Notes: a model not told the origin generated them from the letters alone. Shown: positions 7,135-16,523, numbered from the stretch's first letter. The stretch: DNA of 33,571 nucleotides from Candidatus Nitrosopumilus sp. (GCA_014384555.1 JACNFR010000048.1:1-33571); one strand, 5' to 3'. Made by a program: numbers and translations.

Positions 7135-7467
7135 GTGGCAGAAGATCTCACAAAAAAAGCAGCAGAGATGTTATTACAAGGAGCAACGTTACTCAGCGAA
7201 CCATGTCCATATTGTAAAGGAGTAAGAGTGATGAAACAAGGGCAGGCACTATGCATTAGTTGTGGTCGTCAACCAGAGAAAAAAGAAATTCCAAAACAAG
7301 ATCCACCAAAAGTCACCACATCATCAATAGAAAAAATATTAGAAAAAAAGATGTATGATCTCACTAAAGAATTAGAACAAGAAAAAGATCATGAAAAACA
7401 GCAAAATATTCTCAAAACGATCAATTCCCTGTTAGAAACAATGGAAAAAGCAAAGGGAAAACAATAA
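7135..7467 (+). CDS. Sjogren's syndrome/scleroderma autoantigen 1 (p27) family zinc-ribbon protein
   Basis: A 110-aa protein. The N-terminal helix KKAAEMLLQGATLLSEPCP leads into a zinc ribbon (Cys24, Cys27, Cys40, Cys43), which is the signature of the autoantigen p27 family. Residues about 60-105 are a highly charged helix (EKILEKKMYDLTKELEQEKDH onward), probably a coiled coil. The archaeal members have no firmly assigned function. The start is GTG at 7135 with a TATA-like box 25 bases upstream. Sec61-beta follows on the same strand after 35 bases. The pairing with Sec61-beta and a DUF2070 membrane protein could be chance. Confidence 0.82.
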   Translation: MAEDLTKKAAEMLLQGATLLSEPCPYCKGVRVMKQGQALCISCGRQPEKKEIPKQDPPKVTTSSIEKILEKKMYDLTKELEQEKDHEKQQNILKTINSLLETMEKAKGKQ

Positions 7468-7502
7468 AGTTTTTATGTTAAAATCCGTGTTGTCGAATTG
7501 TA

Positions 7503-7667
7503 ATGGCAGATAAGAAATCAGCACCACTCCCAGCATCAAGTGGAGGTCTCATGAGATTCTTTGAAGATGAGACAAAGGGATTCAAAATAGATCCAAAAAT
7601 CGTAGTATCAATTCCAATTAGTTTAATTGCCATTTCATGGATAATTGATTTATTTTTAGCTCCGTGA
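7503..7667 (+). CDS. Preprotein translocase subunit Sec61-beta (SecG-like)
   Basis: A 54-aa tail-anchored membrane protein, ATG at 7503 to TGA at 7665-7667. The family layout is complete. A polar N-terminus (MADKKSAPLPASSGG) leads to the conserved amphipathic block GLMRFFEDETKGFKIDPK (residues 15-32), which precedes one transmembrane helix (about 33-52) and an immediate stop. In archaea Sec61-beta joins SecY and SecE as the third translocon subunit. A TATA-like TTTTTAT at 7470-7476 lies about 29 bases upstream, so it may have its own promoter in addition to readthrough from the p27-like gene. The DUF2070 gene begins seven bases after its stop. It is too short for common ORF cutoffs. Confidence 0.92.
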   Translation: MADKKSAPLPASSGGLMRFFEDETKGFKIDPKIVVSIPISLIAISWIIDLFLAP

Positions 7668-7674
7668 AGGAACA

Positions 7675-9423
7675 ATGGAAAAAGCTTCAGATGATGTTTC
7701 AAATATACACAATAGATTTTCCCTTACTCTAGTTAATCCATCATCACACTATTTCTCACTAGTTGTTTCAATGGTAGTAGCCTCAGTTACAGTTCTTGCA
7801 GTATATTTTGGATATTTAAGTGACTTTGGATTTGAAGAGAATTGGTACAGATTGCCAATTGTTTTAGGAGTATTAGCATTAACACAATTATTAGATATAA
7901 GATTCTCAAAAAAGAAAGAATATTCAAAATCATTGCATTCCTCCCTTTTCGGAAATATGTTATGGACTGTTACACTTTTGATGGGAATACTTGCAAGTAT
8001 TGTTTTATCAAAAGACATGCAGTTATTCTTCATAACTTTTGGATTGTTACTTTTTGCAAGTTTCAGAATAGGGATTTACACTACAACACTTGGGGCAAGT
8101 CTCAAAAAAGCATGGGCAATTTGTTTTATCCAACCACTAGCAATGTATTTTGTATTAATTCCACAGGAGATGTGGATTTCAATCCTGAGTGAGCCAATTG
8201 GGTTAGGATATGGAATTTCATTTATGATAATTGCAAGTGTATGGTCAGTGGCCACAGACAGGGCCGGAAGGCCAGGAATGGAGAGCACACACAAAACAAT
8301 TCAAGCATACCTTGCATCACAAGGAAATGATTTTCATGATGCCGAAATACTCATGGAGGAGCGCTCAAGTGAAACCAAAATAGAAACATCACAAATAAAA
8401 TTTTCAACACAGAACGGTCAAAAAGAATTCAGAATAGTATTGCCAGGAATACACCCAGGACCATATCACCCAGTAGGAGGTAGCAACATTCCGTACCTAA
8501 TTTACAAGAATTTATCATCATCAGCGATGATTATGCACAGTATTTCAGATCATGCATTAAATCTTCCATCAAGGAATGAAGTTGAAAGATTTTTGAAAAA
8601 TTTAGAAAATAGCAAAGTCAAAGAAGAAGGCATGCAATGTACAGAACCGGTAACAGTTCAGATAAACAAAGCCAGAGTGACAGGATTACTTTTTGGAAAT
8701 AATCCATTATTGTTTTTATCATTGTCACCACATGGTATGGAGGATCTTCCAAGCTACATGAAATCAGAAATTATCCAGTATGCAAATAACAGAAATTATG
8801 CAAGAACATTGATTGTAGATACCCATAATGCAATGGGTAAGGAAATTTCAAAAGAAGATGGGGAAGACATGTTAAAGGCTGCCAAATCATGTTTGGATAC
8901 TCTAATTACAAAAAATAATTTCCCAATAGAATTCGGCTATGCCAATACGGATGAAATGGATGTATGGACAGAAGACTTGGGAATGGGAGGATTAGGAATA
9001 ATGTGTCTTAAAATAAATGAGAAAAAATATTTCCTCGGATGGGCAGATTCCAACAATATGGAAAATGGGGTCAGGGAGAAAATTATAGATATTTTTGCAA
9101 AGCGAGATTATCAATTACTTGAAATTTGTACATCAGATACACACTATGCACCAGTCAAAGCTAGAAACAGAAATGGATACTATCAATTAGGACTAATTAC
9201 AAGTGCAGACAAATTAGCAAAATGGTTTTTTGAAATTGCAAAAAGTGCAGAAAACAACATAGCATCAGCGAAATTTGAAATTTTAGAAAATGAGGCAAAT
9301 GTAAAAGTAATGGGGCAGGGAATATACGAAGATTATTCCAAGGCGCTAGATAACTCTCTAAAAATAACCAAAGGGTTCGTGATTGGAGGAGTAATATTGT
9401 TTGTAACTAGTCTGTTCCTATAG
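7675..9423 (+). CDS. DUF2070-family archaeal membrane protein, possible metal-dependent hydrolase
   Basis: 582 aa. Residues about 25-195 hold six or so transmembrane helices, then a large soluble domain (about 200-555) and one C-terminal helix (about 562-580). The soluble domain is the DUF2070 region with PGIHPGP (257-263). It also holds several His/Asp motifs that look like metal ligands or catalytic groups: SDHALNLPS (291-299), SPHGMED (351-357), VDTHNA (381-386) and SDTHYAP (487-493). The family has no established function; a hydrolase role is my inference from these motifs. The gene follows Sec61-beta by seven bases, so it is probably in the same operon. Its 3' end overlaps the convergent nuclease gene by 17 bases. 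Confidence 0.8.
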   Translation: MEKASDDVSNIHNRFSLTLVNPSSHYFSLVVSMVVASVTVLAVYFGYLSDFGFEENWYRLPIVLGVLALTQLLDIRFSKKKEYSKSLHSSLFGNMLWTVTLLMGILASIVLSKDMQLFFITFGLLLFASFRIGIYTTTLGASLKKAWAICFIQPLAMYFVLIPQEMWISILSEPIGLGYGISFMIIASVWSVATDRAGRPGMESTHKTIQAYLASQGNDFHDAEILMEERSSETKIETSQIKFSTQNGQKEFRIVLPGIHPGPYHPVGGSNIPYLIYKNLSSSAMIMHSISDHALNLPSRNEVERFLKNLENSKVKEEGMQCTEPVTVQINKARVTGLLFGNNPLLFLSLSPHGMEDLPSYMKSEIIQYANNRNYARTLIVDTHNAMGKEISKEDGEDMLKAAKSCLDTLITKNNFPIEFGYANTDEMDVWTEDLGMGGLGIMCLKINEKKYFLGWADSNNMENGVREKIIDIFAKRDYQLLEICTSDTHYAPVKARNRNGYYQLGLITSADKLAKWFFEIAKSAENNIASAKFEILENEANVKVMGQGIYEDYSKALDNSLKITKGFVIGGVILFVTSLFL

Positions 9424-10060
9424 TCTTCATTTGATCAACATTTCCGTAAAATTCATCAATAAATGATGCAAATTGAAAAATAGGAACTATAGGCACATTT
9501 TCAATAAAATCAATCTTATCTTGATATAATGTAACAATTACAGGCACAGCAATAGACCCAGGAGTTTTTGCAACATATTGCTTCGTTCTTTCAATTTGTT
9601 TTTTGACGGCAGTAGATAATGCAGATGTGCTGTAACGCCTCCAGTGTTTACAATCAATTAGGATTGCAATACCAAGTCTAATTCCCACAACATCTATTTC
9701 CATTCGAGGTTTTGTGAGCATAAAATTTTTTAAAACTGCAAAGTTTTTTTCAGACAATATTTCAGCAGTCAATCCTTCAAAGTCTCTCCAATCCAATTCA
9801 ATTGAAATTTCATCTATTGGAGAACCATTTTCAAGTAGAGCAACGGCAATTTTTAATTTATCACCATCTTCAAAATAATAGAAATTATCTTGTTTTGTAC
9901 CAATGTCATGTTTAATGAATTCATCTAAAACTGTTTTAGATTCAATAGAATTCATTTTAGTAACAGCAGCAAAGTCCTCAACAGATATGCCACCAGGAAT
10001 AATTGCTCGTAATCCAATTATCATTTTAGGGTTAATTTTCAATTGTAATTTTTGATTCAT
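9407..10060 (-). CDS. Mrr-like PD-(D/E)XK nuclease with N-terminal helix-turn-helix region
   Basis: 217 aa. The C-terminal half has the restriction-endonuclease-like fold: LTAEILSEKNF (helix with Glu100), MEIDVVGI (catalytic Asp123), then LIDCKHW (Asp136-x-Lys138), i.e. the D-x12-D-x-K spacing of the Mrr/type IV group. The catalytic set looks complete. Residues 1-95 resemble a winged or helix-turn-helix unit (IIPGGISVEDFAAVTKMNS and following), a usual partner for Mrr-like nucleases. No methyltransferase or other restriction gene is adjacent, so it could be a type IV restriction enzyme or a repair/housekeeping nuclease; archaeal chromosomes often keep such genes in core positions. It overlaps DUF2070 by 17 bases and diverges from the solute-binding protein gene. 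Confidence 0.75.
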   Translation of the reverse strand: MNQKLQLKINPKMIIGLRAIIPGGISVEDFAAVTKMNSIESKTVLDEFIKHDIGTKQDNFYYFEDGDKLKIAVALLENGSPIDEISIELDWRDFEGLTAEILSEKNFAVLKNFMLTKPRMEIDVVGIRLGIAILIDCKHWRRYSTSALSTAVKKQIERTKQYVAKTPGSIAVPVIVTLYQDKIDFIENVPIVPIFQFASFIDEFYGNVDQMKTIGTD

Positions 10061-10112
10061 ATTAGAAATAAAGGTTTTAGGAGCTAATAATATCAGGGTA
10101 TTATGACATATG

Positions 10113-10121
10113 TTTTATTAT
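10113..10121 (+). promoter_or_regulatory. TATA-like box for the solute-binding protein
   Basis: TTTTATTAT centred about 26 bases before ATG 10142, very like the box before tbp (TTTTATTATA). It lies inside the longer reading that starts at 10103, so it argues for the downstream start. Confidence 0.45.
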
Positions 10122-10141
10122 GTCGTTTGAAAAGTAAAGAT

Positions 10142-12598
10142 ATGAAAATGATGCTAGTTACCATACTAGCAATCTCAGTATCTCTAATTACGTATGAAGA
10201 ATCTTTTTCAGAAAAAAGCACGTATTTTGATTCAATAAAATTTATTCAATATTTAGATGAAAACACAGCACTAGAAGAAGTACGGAATGGAAATCTTGAT
10301 GTATATTATTATACGATTTCCCCAGACAGATTAGAAACTAATCAAGCAAGAGAAGGATTGCAAGTTTTTGATTCCACAGGCGGATCATATAGCATCATTG
10401 TCAATCCTGCAGAATCTGAAGAATTTAATCCATTTTCAAGTCAAGAAATTAGATTTGCATTAAATTATTTGGTAGATAGAAAATTAATTGTAAATGAATT
10501 GATGGGAGGGTATGGAGCACCAATTATTTCATACTATACGCCTTCAGAGCCAGAGTATCTTACAATAATCGAACAATTAGAGTCATTTAATTTCAAATAT
10601 AATCCAAATCTAGCAAATGAAATTATTACAAAAGTACTAGAAGAAAAAGGAGCAAAAAAAGATAATGGTAAATGGCAAATAAATGAAAAACCAATTACAA
10701 TTACAATATTTATCAGAAGTGACGATCCTGTCAGAAAATCAATTGGAGAGATCTTAGCAGTGGAATTAGAGAAAGTAGGATTCACAGTAAAAAAAGACTT
10801 TGGAGATCTGAACAAAGCATATGTTGTTGTTTATGGTTCAAATCCATCTGATTTGAAATGGAGTTTATACACTGAAGGGTGGGGACGTTCAGTATTTGTA
10901 AAATACGACTCTATAGGATTAGGGCAAATGTATTCACCTTGGTTTTCAAACATGCCAGGATTCAACGATCCCACATATTGGAATTACAAAAATGACAAAC
11001 TAGATGAATTGACTCAGAAAATATACACTGGGGATTTTGAATCATCGGAGAAAAGATCAGAGTTGATTCAAGAAGCAGTGGTGGAGGGAGTCAACGAGTC
11101 AGTTAGAATTTTTTTGGCAAGTAAAATTGATCAATATGTTGTAAATGAAAAGGTAAGTGGGATAGTTAATGACTTTGGTGCAGGAGTTCCAAGTAGATTC
11201 ACACCAATTAATGCAAAAAGTGAAAATAACGAATTTGTAATAGGTGTAAAACAAATCTACCAAGCAGCATGGAATCCAGTCATGGGCTTTTCTGATAGTT
11301 ATAGTAGGCACATTTGGGGAATTATATCAGATCCTGCAACGTTTAAGCACCCATTTACTGGCGAAACATTTCCAATCAGGGCAGAGTGGCAAGTAGAAAC
11401 TGCAGGGCCAAATGGAAAACTCAATGTGCCACTAGATGCAAAAATTTGGAATCCAACATTACAAAAATGGAGCAATGTGTCTCCAAACACATTAGCAACA
11501 AGCAAAGTTGTGTTTGATTTTAAATTTAGTAATTGGCACAATGGAGAAAAAATGGATATGAAAGACATTTTGCATTCATTGTACTTTACGACAGAGTGGG
11601 GAACACAGACAGATGAAAACGATAAAACATTTGATACCGAATTCACACCAAGAGCAGCACAAAGTATTGAGACAATAATAGGAGTAAATCAAATTGATGA
11701 AGATACACTTGAGGTGTATGTAGACTATTGGCACTTTGATGAAGGTGAAATTGCAGATTGGGCCATATTATGGAATTCAATGCCTTGGGAGATTTCAGTT
11801 GCAATGGAAAAAGCAGTAATGGATGGTAAAGTTTCATTTTCCAGATCAGGGGCAACAAGCAAAAATGTTAACTGGTTATCATTAATCATTCCAAATGATG
11901 CAAATATCATCAAAGGATATTTGCAAGAATTCAAAGACAGCAATTACATACCCGAAGCATTAAATGAAGATAATCAAAATTTAAAATATTATCAAAGTAG
12001 ATATGATTCCTCAATACAGTGGATTGAAGAAAATAAGCATGCAGTAATTAGTAATGGACCATTTTATCTCAAATCATATTCACCAGAATCTAGAACTATT
12101 ACAGTGAATGCCTTTGAAGATAATTCATACCCATTTAAAATAGGAGAATGGGCGAAATTTGAAAGCACAGAATTTCCAATAATTAAAAAAATAGACTTGG
12201 AGAAGGCAGTTCAAAAAGGAAATGATTTCAAAATAAGCATAGAAACAAAGAATACAGATAGGATTTTGTACTTTATAACAAATAGTGAAGGAGAAGAAAT
12301 ATCATCAGAGACAATAAAAATTGAAAATGACAATACAGTCATAAATTTGTCTTTAGAAAAAACACAGAATTTTGGAATTGGTGCAAACAATATCAAAATT
12401 TTTGCAGTTTCAGATTTAGTTCTAAAACCTGATTTTTATGAATCAAGTTTTATGGTGACTGAAGAAAAAATAGAACTGCCAACAAGTTTAATGGAAAATA
12501 TAGAATTTTCAGAAAACAAATCAGACTATTCCATATTCATCATTCCAATAATAGCAATCATCGGAATTGTGATTTATCTAAAAAAGAGACAATCATAA
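10142..12598 (+). CDS. Family 5 extracellular solute-binding protein with C-terminal membrane anchor
   Basis: 818 aa from ATG 10142; an upstream ATG at 10103 adds 13 residues but has the TATA-like box inside it. The first 20 residues are a signal peptide. The body matches SBP_bac_5 (OppA/DppA/NikA-like) proteins: SSQEIRFALNYLVDRKLIVNEL, GWGRSVFVKYDSI, and a second-lobe block with WHNGEKMDMKDILHSLYF. It is much longer than typical OppA (about 540 aa). The extra C-terminal part carries a beta-rich region and one transmembrane helix (IFIIPIIAIIGIVIYLKKRQS), so it is tethered by its C-terminus rather than by a lipid. No permease or ATPase gene is nearby, so the ligand (peptide, nickel or other) cannot be inferred. 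Its last bases overlap the convergent tsr3 by six. Confidence 0.82.
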   Translation: MKMMLVTILAISVSLITYEESFSEKSTYFDSIKFIQYLDENTALEEVRNGNLDVYYYTISPDRLETNQAREGLQVFDSTGGSYSIIVNPAESEEFNPFSSQEIRFALNYLVDRKLIVNELMGGYGAPIISYYTPSEPEYLTIIEQLESFNFKYNPNLANEIITKVLEEKGAKKDNGKWQINEKPITITIFIRSDDPVRKSIGEILAVELEKVGFTVKKDFGDLNKAYVVVYGSNPSDLKWSLYTEGWGRSVFVKYDSIGLGQMYSPWFSNMPGFNDPTYWNYKNDKLDELTQKIYTGDFESSEKRSELIQEAVVEGVNESVRIFLASKIDQYVVNEKVSGIVNDFGAGVPSRFTPINAKSENNEFVIGVKQIYQAAWNPVMGFSDSYSRHIWGIISDPATFKHPFTGETFPIRAEWQVETAGPNGKLNVPLDAKIWNPTLQKWSNVSPNTLATSKVVFDFKFSNWHNGEKMDMKDILHSLYFTTEWGTQTDENDKTFDTEFTPRAAQSIETIIGVNQIDEDTLEVYVDYWHFDEGEIADWAILWNSMPWEISVAMEKAVMDGKVSFSRSGATSKNVNWLSLIIPNDANIIKGYLQEFKDSNYIPEALNEDNQNLKYYQSRYDSSIQWIEENKHAVISNGPFYLKSYSPESRTITVNAFEDNSYPFKIGEWAKFESTEFPIIKKIDLEKAVQKGNDFKISIETKNTDRILYFITNSEGEEISSETIKIENDNTVINLSLEKTQNFGIGANNIKIFAVSDLVLKPDFYESSFMVTEEKIELPTSLMENIEFSENKSDYSIFIIPIIAIIGIVIYLKKRQS

Positions 12599-13084
12599 CA
12601 AACCATAATCTTTTAGAATTGGTTCTATTTGTTCTTCATTTTCAAGTTTTGAATATTCATCTAAAAGATTTTGATTAAGTTCATAGAAGGTATGTCCCCA
12701 TTTGAATTTGTTAAGCAGTTCCAAAGATTGCTCTTTAGAACCTAAAATAAACAAAGATGCAGACAATGCCTCAACAGTAGTTAGTCTATTTAATTTTGAA
12801 TAATTCACAGGATTGCCAGCAAGTAATGGAGGCAGTTTTCTTTTGATGCCTGCAAACGTTTTAGAGAATGCCTGATCTGCAAGATTCCATGAGCAATCAA
12901 TTCCAATAATAGAATGAATCTTTGATTTGTCTTTAGGGAGTAGTGTTTTTTCAGAAAAAGGATCCAAGACCAGCCCCTTAGAGCCAATTTTTTTAATATT
13001 TTGTGCAAGACCAAATTTCACCATTTTAGCAGCTGTGCATTTTTTTGGATCATCCTGATAAAACATTAAAACTTGTAATTTCAT
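12593..13084 (-). CDS. tsr3: rRNA aminocarboxypropyltransferase Tsr3
   Basis: Transfers the 3-amino-3-carboxypropyl group of SAM to a uridine of small-subunit rRNA (helix 31 region in known members). The 163-aa protein has the family blocks in order: the N-terminal DDPKKCTAAKM, a SPOUT-like core with IIGIDCSWN (about 59-67), and the SAM-binding region RKLPPLLAGNPVNYSKLNRL followed by TTVEALSASLFILG. The end is LNKFKWGHTFYELNQNLL. It is about the usual archaeal length. The gene follows the lamin-tail surface protein by 34 bases on the same strand and converges with the solute-binding protein, overlapping by six bases. Confidence 0.9.
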   Translation of the reverse strand: MKLQVLMFYQDDPKKCTAAKMVKFGLAQNIKKIGSKGLVLDPFSEKTLLPKDKSKIHSIIGIDCSWNLADQAFSKTFAGIKRKLPPLLAGNPVNYSKLNRLTTVEALSASLFILGSKEQSLELLNKFKWGHTFYELNQNLLDEYSKLENEEQIEPILKDYGLL

Positions 13085-13118
13085 ATCAATAAAGAATAAA
13101 ATTCAGAGTATTTTGAAT

Positions 13119-16100
13119 TTACTCTAAAGTTTTGTATGTCACTTTATAATAAAATCTAGAAACTTGTTCCTCCTTGATTACATCAACATTCCAATTTGTA
13201 TCAGGTAAGAATTCAACAGAAGCAGGCAAAATACTGAATTTTTCTAGACGTACATCAGGACCACTATACCTTACATTAAGACTGATTCCATCGACGTCTA
13301 CAACATCATAAATTTGACCTTGTTTTCTAGTAGATTCTTTTACTAGACAATTAGCATCAGGCCCAATTATACAAACACCTGATGGAGTAGAGACTTTGAG
13401 GTTCACATTAGATTCATCTCCTCTTGAAGGAGTAATCAAAGAACCAGAAATCACCCTAGGGGCAATGGTTACATCATCAGTAATTTTTTCCTCAGTTGCA
13501 ATTGAAATTATCTTTGCAGAAATTCTATTTTCTTTCTCAATTACAGTATCAGATTTTATAGTAAGAGGTTTTTCAATTACCTCAAATTGGATAGACTTTG
13601 TCTCAAAATCGGCATCAACTGTGACTTCGTATATCCCAATAGAGGATGAATCATCAGGAATAGCAAATTGATGTGTGAATGAACCAGAAGGGCTTGGAAG
13701 AATAGAAGTTGTAGGTCCAGTATTTGTTCCACAAATAAATGAGCCACAGGTAATCTCAGTTTCAGATTTTTGGATAACACTTACCTCAAAGGCTTCAAGA
13801 TAGATTAGTTTGTTAGGTTTCCCGCTAATTACCACCACATCACCAGGATAGTATTCTTGTTTGTCAATGTCTACTAAAAGTGATAAATCATCATCTATAC
13901 CAAACACAAAATCATTTGCAACACTAAATTGGGCATTATCAGAAATACCAGAATATGATGCTTTTACAGTGTAGAGACCTTCACCAAAGATTGTTGCAGG
14001 TAATTCAAAGAGACTTGAAAAAGTACCACCTTGAGTTGGGTAAACAGAAGATTCATGAATTTGTTTGAATGGGAAAGTTCCGTCAAGTACTTGGATTGTA
14101 ACCCTTTCAGGAACTACAAGACCTTCATCGCCTTGTTGTCTGGAAATAACATTTCCAATGACTTTTAATTTTTCACCAGCTTTGTATAGGGATTTTTCTG
14201 TAGATACAAAGAGAGGAGTTGTAGACAAGGAATCATTTTCAGGATCTGCAGAAACTTTGAAGAAAAGTTCTACACTCTCAGAGGCAATAGAGGCCTTAAT
14301 TTTGTATACTCCAAAATTAGATTTTATTACATCCCTACCTTCATCAATTTTGAGATTTTGGTATCTTTCAGAGATTGGAGTTATCCAGGACCATGAAAAA
14401 CGTTGATTGTCAATAGTTGCTCCAGAATTACGTACACTTCCATCAGGTTTTGTGATTGAAATATCAATTGAATTATCACCAGTAGGCGGAATGGCACCAT
14501 TCAGATAAACAGTCTCGCCCAAACCATATACTTCCTTATCAAGGGTAATTATAGGACCACCTTTCAAATCTAGAGAATCAGCAATAGAAAATATGTTGGT
14601 TGCAGTGAATGACTGGTACTCAGATTCTACCACATAGTTTCCAGTAGTAAAAATATTTTTAGTTACATCAACTTGAACTGAATAACGTCCAGAAGTTTCA
14701 GGGATTGCGGAAAAATCATAACCTACAACCACATTATTATTTTTTGACAAAGATTGGATTTCCAATGGAGAGCCATCCTCATGTGAAATGGTGATTTTAA
14801 CTCCGGCACCCGTACTGTAACTAGAATTACTATAAGGATCCTTTACAAAACCACTAATCGTCATAGTATCTCCAAACTCATAGGAAGCCATATCCATCTG
14901 GACTGTAAGTGGCTCATCAGATGCAACAAAGTTTTCAGGATCATCCACTACAGGAATGATAATTTTAGCAGTTCCAACATCTTGAGATACAGAAATTCTG
15001 TAATCACCCAATCTAAGAGAATCATTAGGAATTTTAAATGAATATGTAAAAGAGCCGTCACCTTGAACAATTACTCCATCTAGAATTTTAAATCCAGAAT
15101 CACTACCAGAAGAGGTACTTTTAAGGGCAATTTGTTTTGTTTGAACAACTTCCAAATTCATAGTACCGACAAAAACATCATTCAGTCTGCCAGAAATATT
15201 TACAACATCCCCAAGACCATATGCTTTTTTATCAGTCCATAGAGATATTGGTACATCTTCTTTGAAATCCTCTACAACTTCAAATGAAGTAGTAGCAGAC
15301 CTATCAAAATATTCAGCATGTATGTTATAAGTTCCATATCTAGGATTAACAGTAGTTATGTAAATCTTAGTTTCAAATGTATCACTAGAATTGGGGAAAA
15401 TATGTCCTTCATCTATTACATTATCACCATTATCAGTTACGATAAATTTCATTCCCTGAAATGGAATGATCTCATCATTAGATGCAATAATAGTCACCCA
15501 TTGACCTGGAAGATATTGGGATTTGTCAGTAATTATTCCAAGTGTCCCTTCTTCTTTAATTTCTTTTTCAATTATTTCATATCCTACTGAAAAACTAGTT
15601 ATGTCAGTTGCACCAGCATAACTTACAGATACATCATAGTTTCCTGCATTAATCCCCAAGACCTGATGTAAACTAAGCGTAGTTTCATAATTCAGATTAA
15701 GATCAGGATACATTGTTATAATTTTATTAAAATTTGTACCAGTGATTGTAATTACAATTTGTTCAGGTTGGAAAAATGGTTTCACAACATAAACTTCTTC
15801 AGAAACAGTTCCAGAAATAACAGCAACATCACCAAACAGGTAAGAAGGTTTGTCTGATGAAACAGTTACACTAACATCGTCAGATTCTTGTGTTACAATT
15901 AATTTACCATTTGATTTTCCTATAGTTGCAGTTGCAAATTTCCAATCATTAGAACTGCCAGAATCAAATCCATCATAGATTCTCTGCCAAGAAGTAAAAT
16001 CATTTTTTAAATCTGAAATGACAGGAGTCTTGTCAATTACAACTCCATTTTCATTTCGAAGTTCAACTGACTCGTTTAGATCAGTAAACCAGAGTTTTTG

Positions 16101-16385
16101 ATAAGAATAGGTTAGAAATTGTCCAGGTTTAATCACAGTACCAGGTGGAACAATCATTGTTTTTTCAAGGATTGTTGTAGATGCAACACTCCATCCACTC
16201 AAATTAATTTCAGAATCAGTAGGATTGTACAATTCAACCCATTCAGAAATAGATGCAGAATCATCACCTAAAGGATTAATGTCAACTTCGTTAATTACAA
16301 TATGATCAGTGATTTGAGCATATGCAGGTACTATAATTCCCGCAAAAAAGAGCACAGATAATGCTAAGAGTACATTACGATTCAT
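13119..16385 (-). CDS. Large secreted protein: lamin-tail domain plus seven Ig/MG2-like repeats
   Basis: 1088 aa. Residues 1-23 are a signal peptide (cleavage near AYAQ). Residues about 27-155 form a lamin-tail domain: IVINEVDINP, EWVELYNPTDSEINLSGW, and later VELRNENGVVIDK. From residue 177 a unit of about 100-115 residues recurs seven times, each opening with a D-K-x-x-Y-x-x-G-[DE]-x-V-x-I-x-G-like strand, at about 177, 286, 384, 499, 616, 730 and 841. This is the pattern of MG2/A2M-like or other Ig-like beta sandwiches of surface proteins. The last about 150 residues differ. I see no C-terminal transmembrane helix or PEFG-type sorting motif, so it is secreted or held by other S-layer parts. 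Function unknown; a cell-surface structural or adhesive role is inference. Confidence 0.8.
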   Translation of the reverse strand: MNRNVLLALSVLFFAGIIVPAYAQITDHIVINEVDINPLGDDSASISEWVELYNPTDSEINLSGWSVASTTILEKTMIVPPGTVIKPGQFLTYSYQKLWFTDLNESVELRNENGVVIDKTPVISDLKNDFTSWQRIYDGFDSGSSNDWKFATATIGKSNGKLIVTQESDDVSVTVSSDKPSYLFGDVAVISGTVSEEVYVVKPFFQPEQIVITITGTNFNKIITMYPDLNLNYETTLSLHQVLGINAGNYDVSVSYAGATDITSFSVGYEIIEKEIKEEGTLGIITDKSQYLPGQWVTIIASNDEIIPFQGMKFIVTDNGDNVIDEGHIFPNSSDTFETKIYITTVNPRYGTYNIHAEYFDRSATTSFEVVEDFKEDVPISLWTDKKAYGLGDVVNISGRLNDVFVGTMNLEVVQTKQIALKSTSSGSDSGFKILDGVIVQGDGSFTYSFKIPNDSLRLGDYRISVSQDVGTAKIIIPVVDDPENFVASDEPLTVQMDMASYEFGDTMTISGFVKDPYSNSSYSTGAGVKITISHEDGSPLEIQSLSKNNNVVVGYDFSAIPETSGRYSVQVDVTKNIFTTGNYVVESEYQSFTATNIFSIADSLDLKGGPIITLDKEVYGLGETVYLNGAIPPTGDNSIDISITKPDGSVRNSGATIDNQRFSWSWITPISERYQNLKIDEGRDVIKSNFGVYKIKASIASESVELFFKVSADPENDSLSTTPLFVSTEKSLYKAGEKLKVIGNVISRQQGDEGLVVPERVTIQVLDGTFPFKQIHESSVYPTQGGTFSSLFELPATIFGEGLYTVKASYSGISDNAQFSVANDFVFGIDDDLSLLVDIDKQEYYPGDVVVISGKPNKLIYLEAFEVSVIQKSETEITCGSFICGTNTGPTTSILPSPSGSFTHQFAIPDDSSSIGIYEVTVDADFETKSIQFEVIEKPLTIKSDTVIEKENRISAKIISIATEEKITDDVTIAPRVISGSLITPSRGDESNVNLKVSTPSGVCIIGPDANCLVKESTRKQGQIYDVVDVDGISLNVRYSGPDVRLEKFSILPASVEFLPDTNWNVDVIKEEQVSRFYYKVTYKTLE

Positions 16386-16523
16386 CTTTGATTCCTGATT
16401 TGATTGCCTAATAGACTCATTTTAGAATGGAATTGAGGAAAAGTTGAGCTTGTTGTTAAAGTCAGATATCTTAAAACCATCAAAATTTAAACCCATTTTT
16501 TAGTATTAAGGCATACGTAGGAA

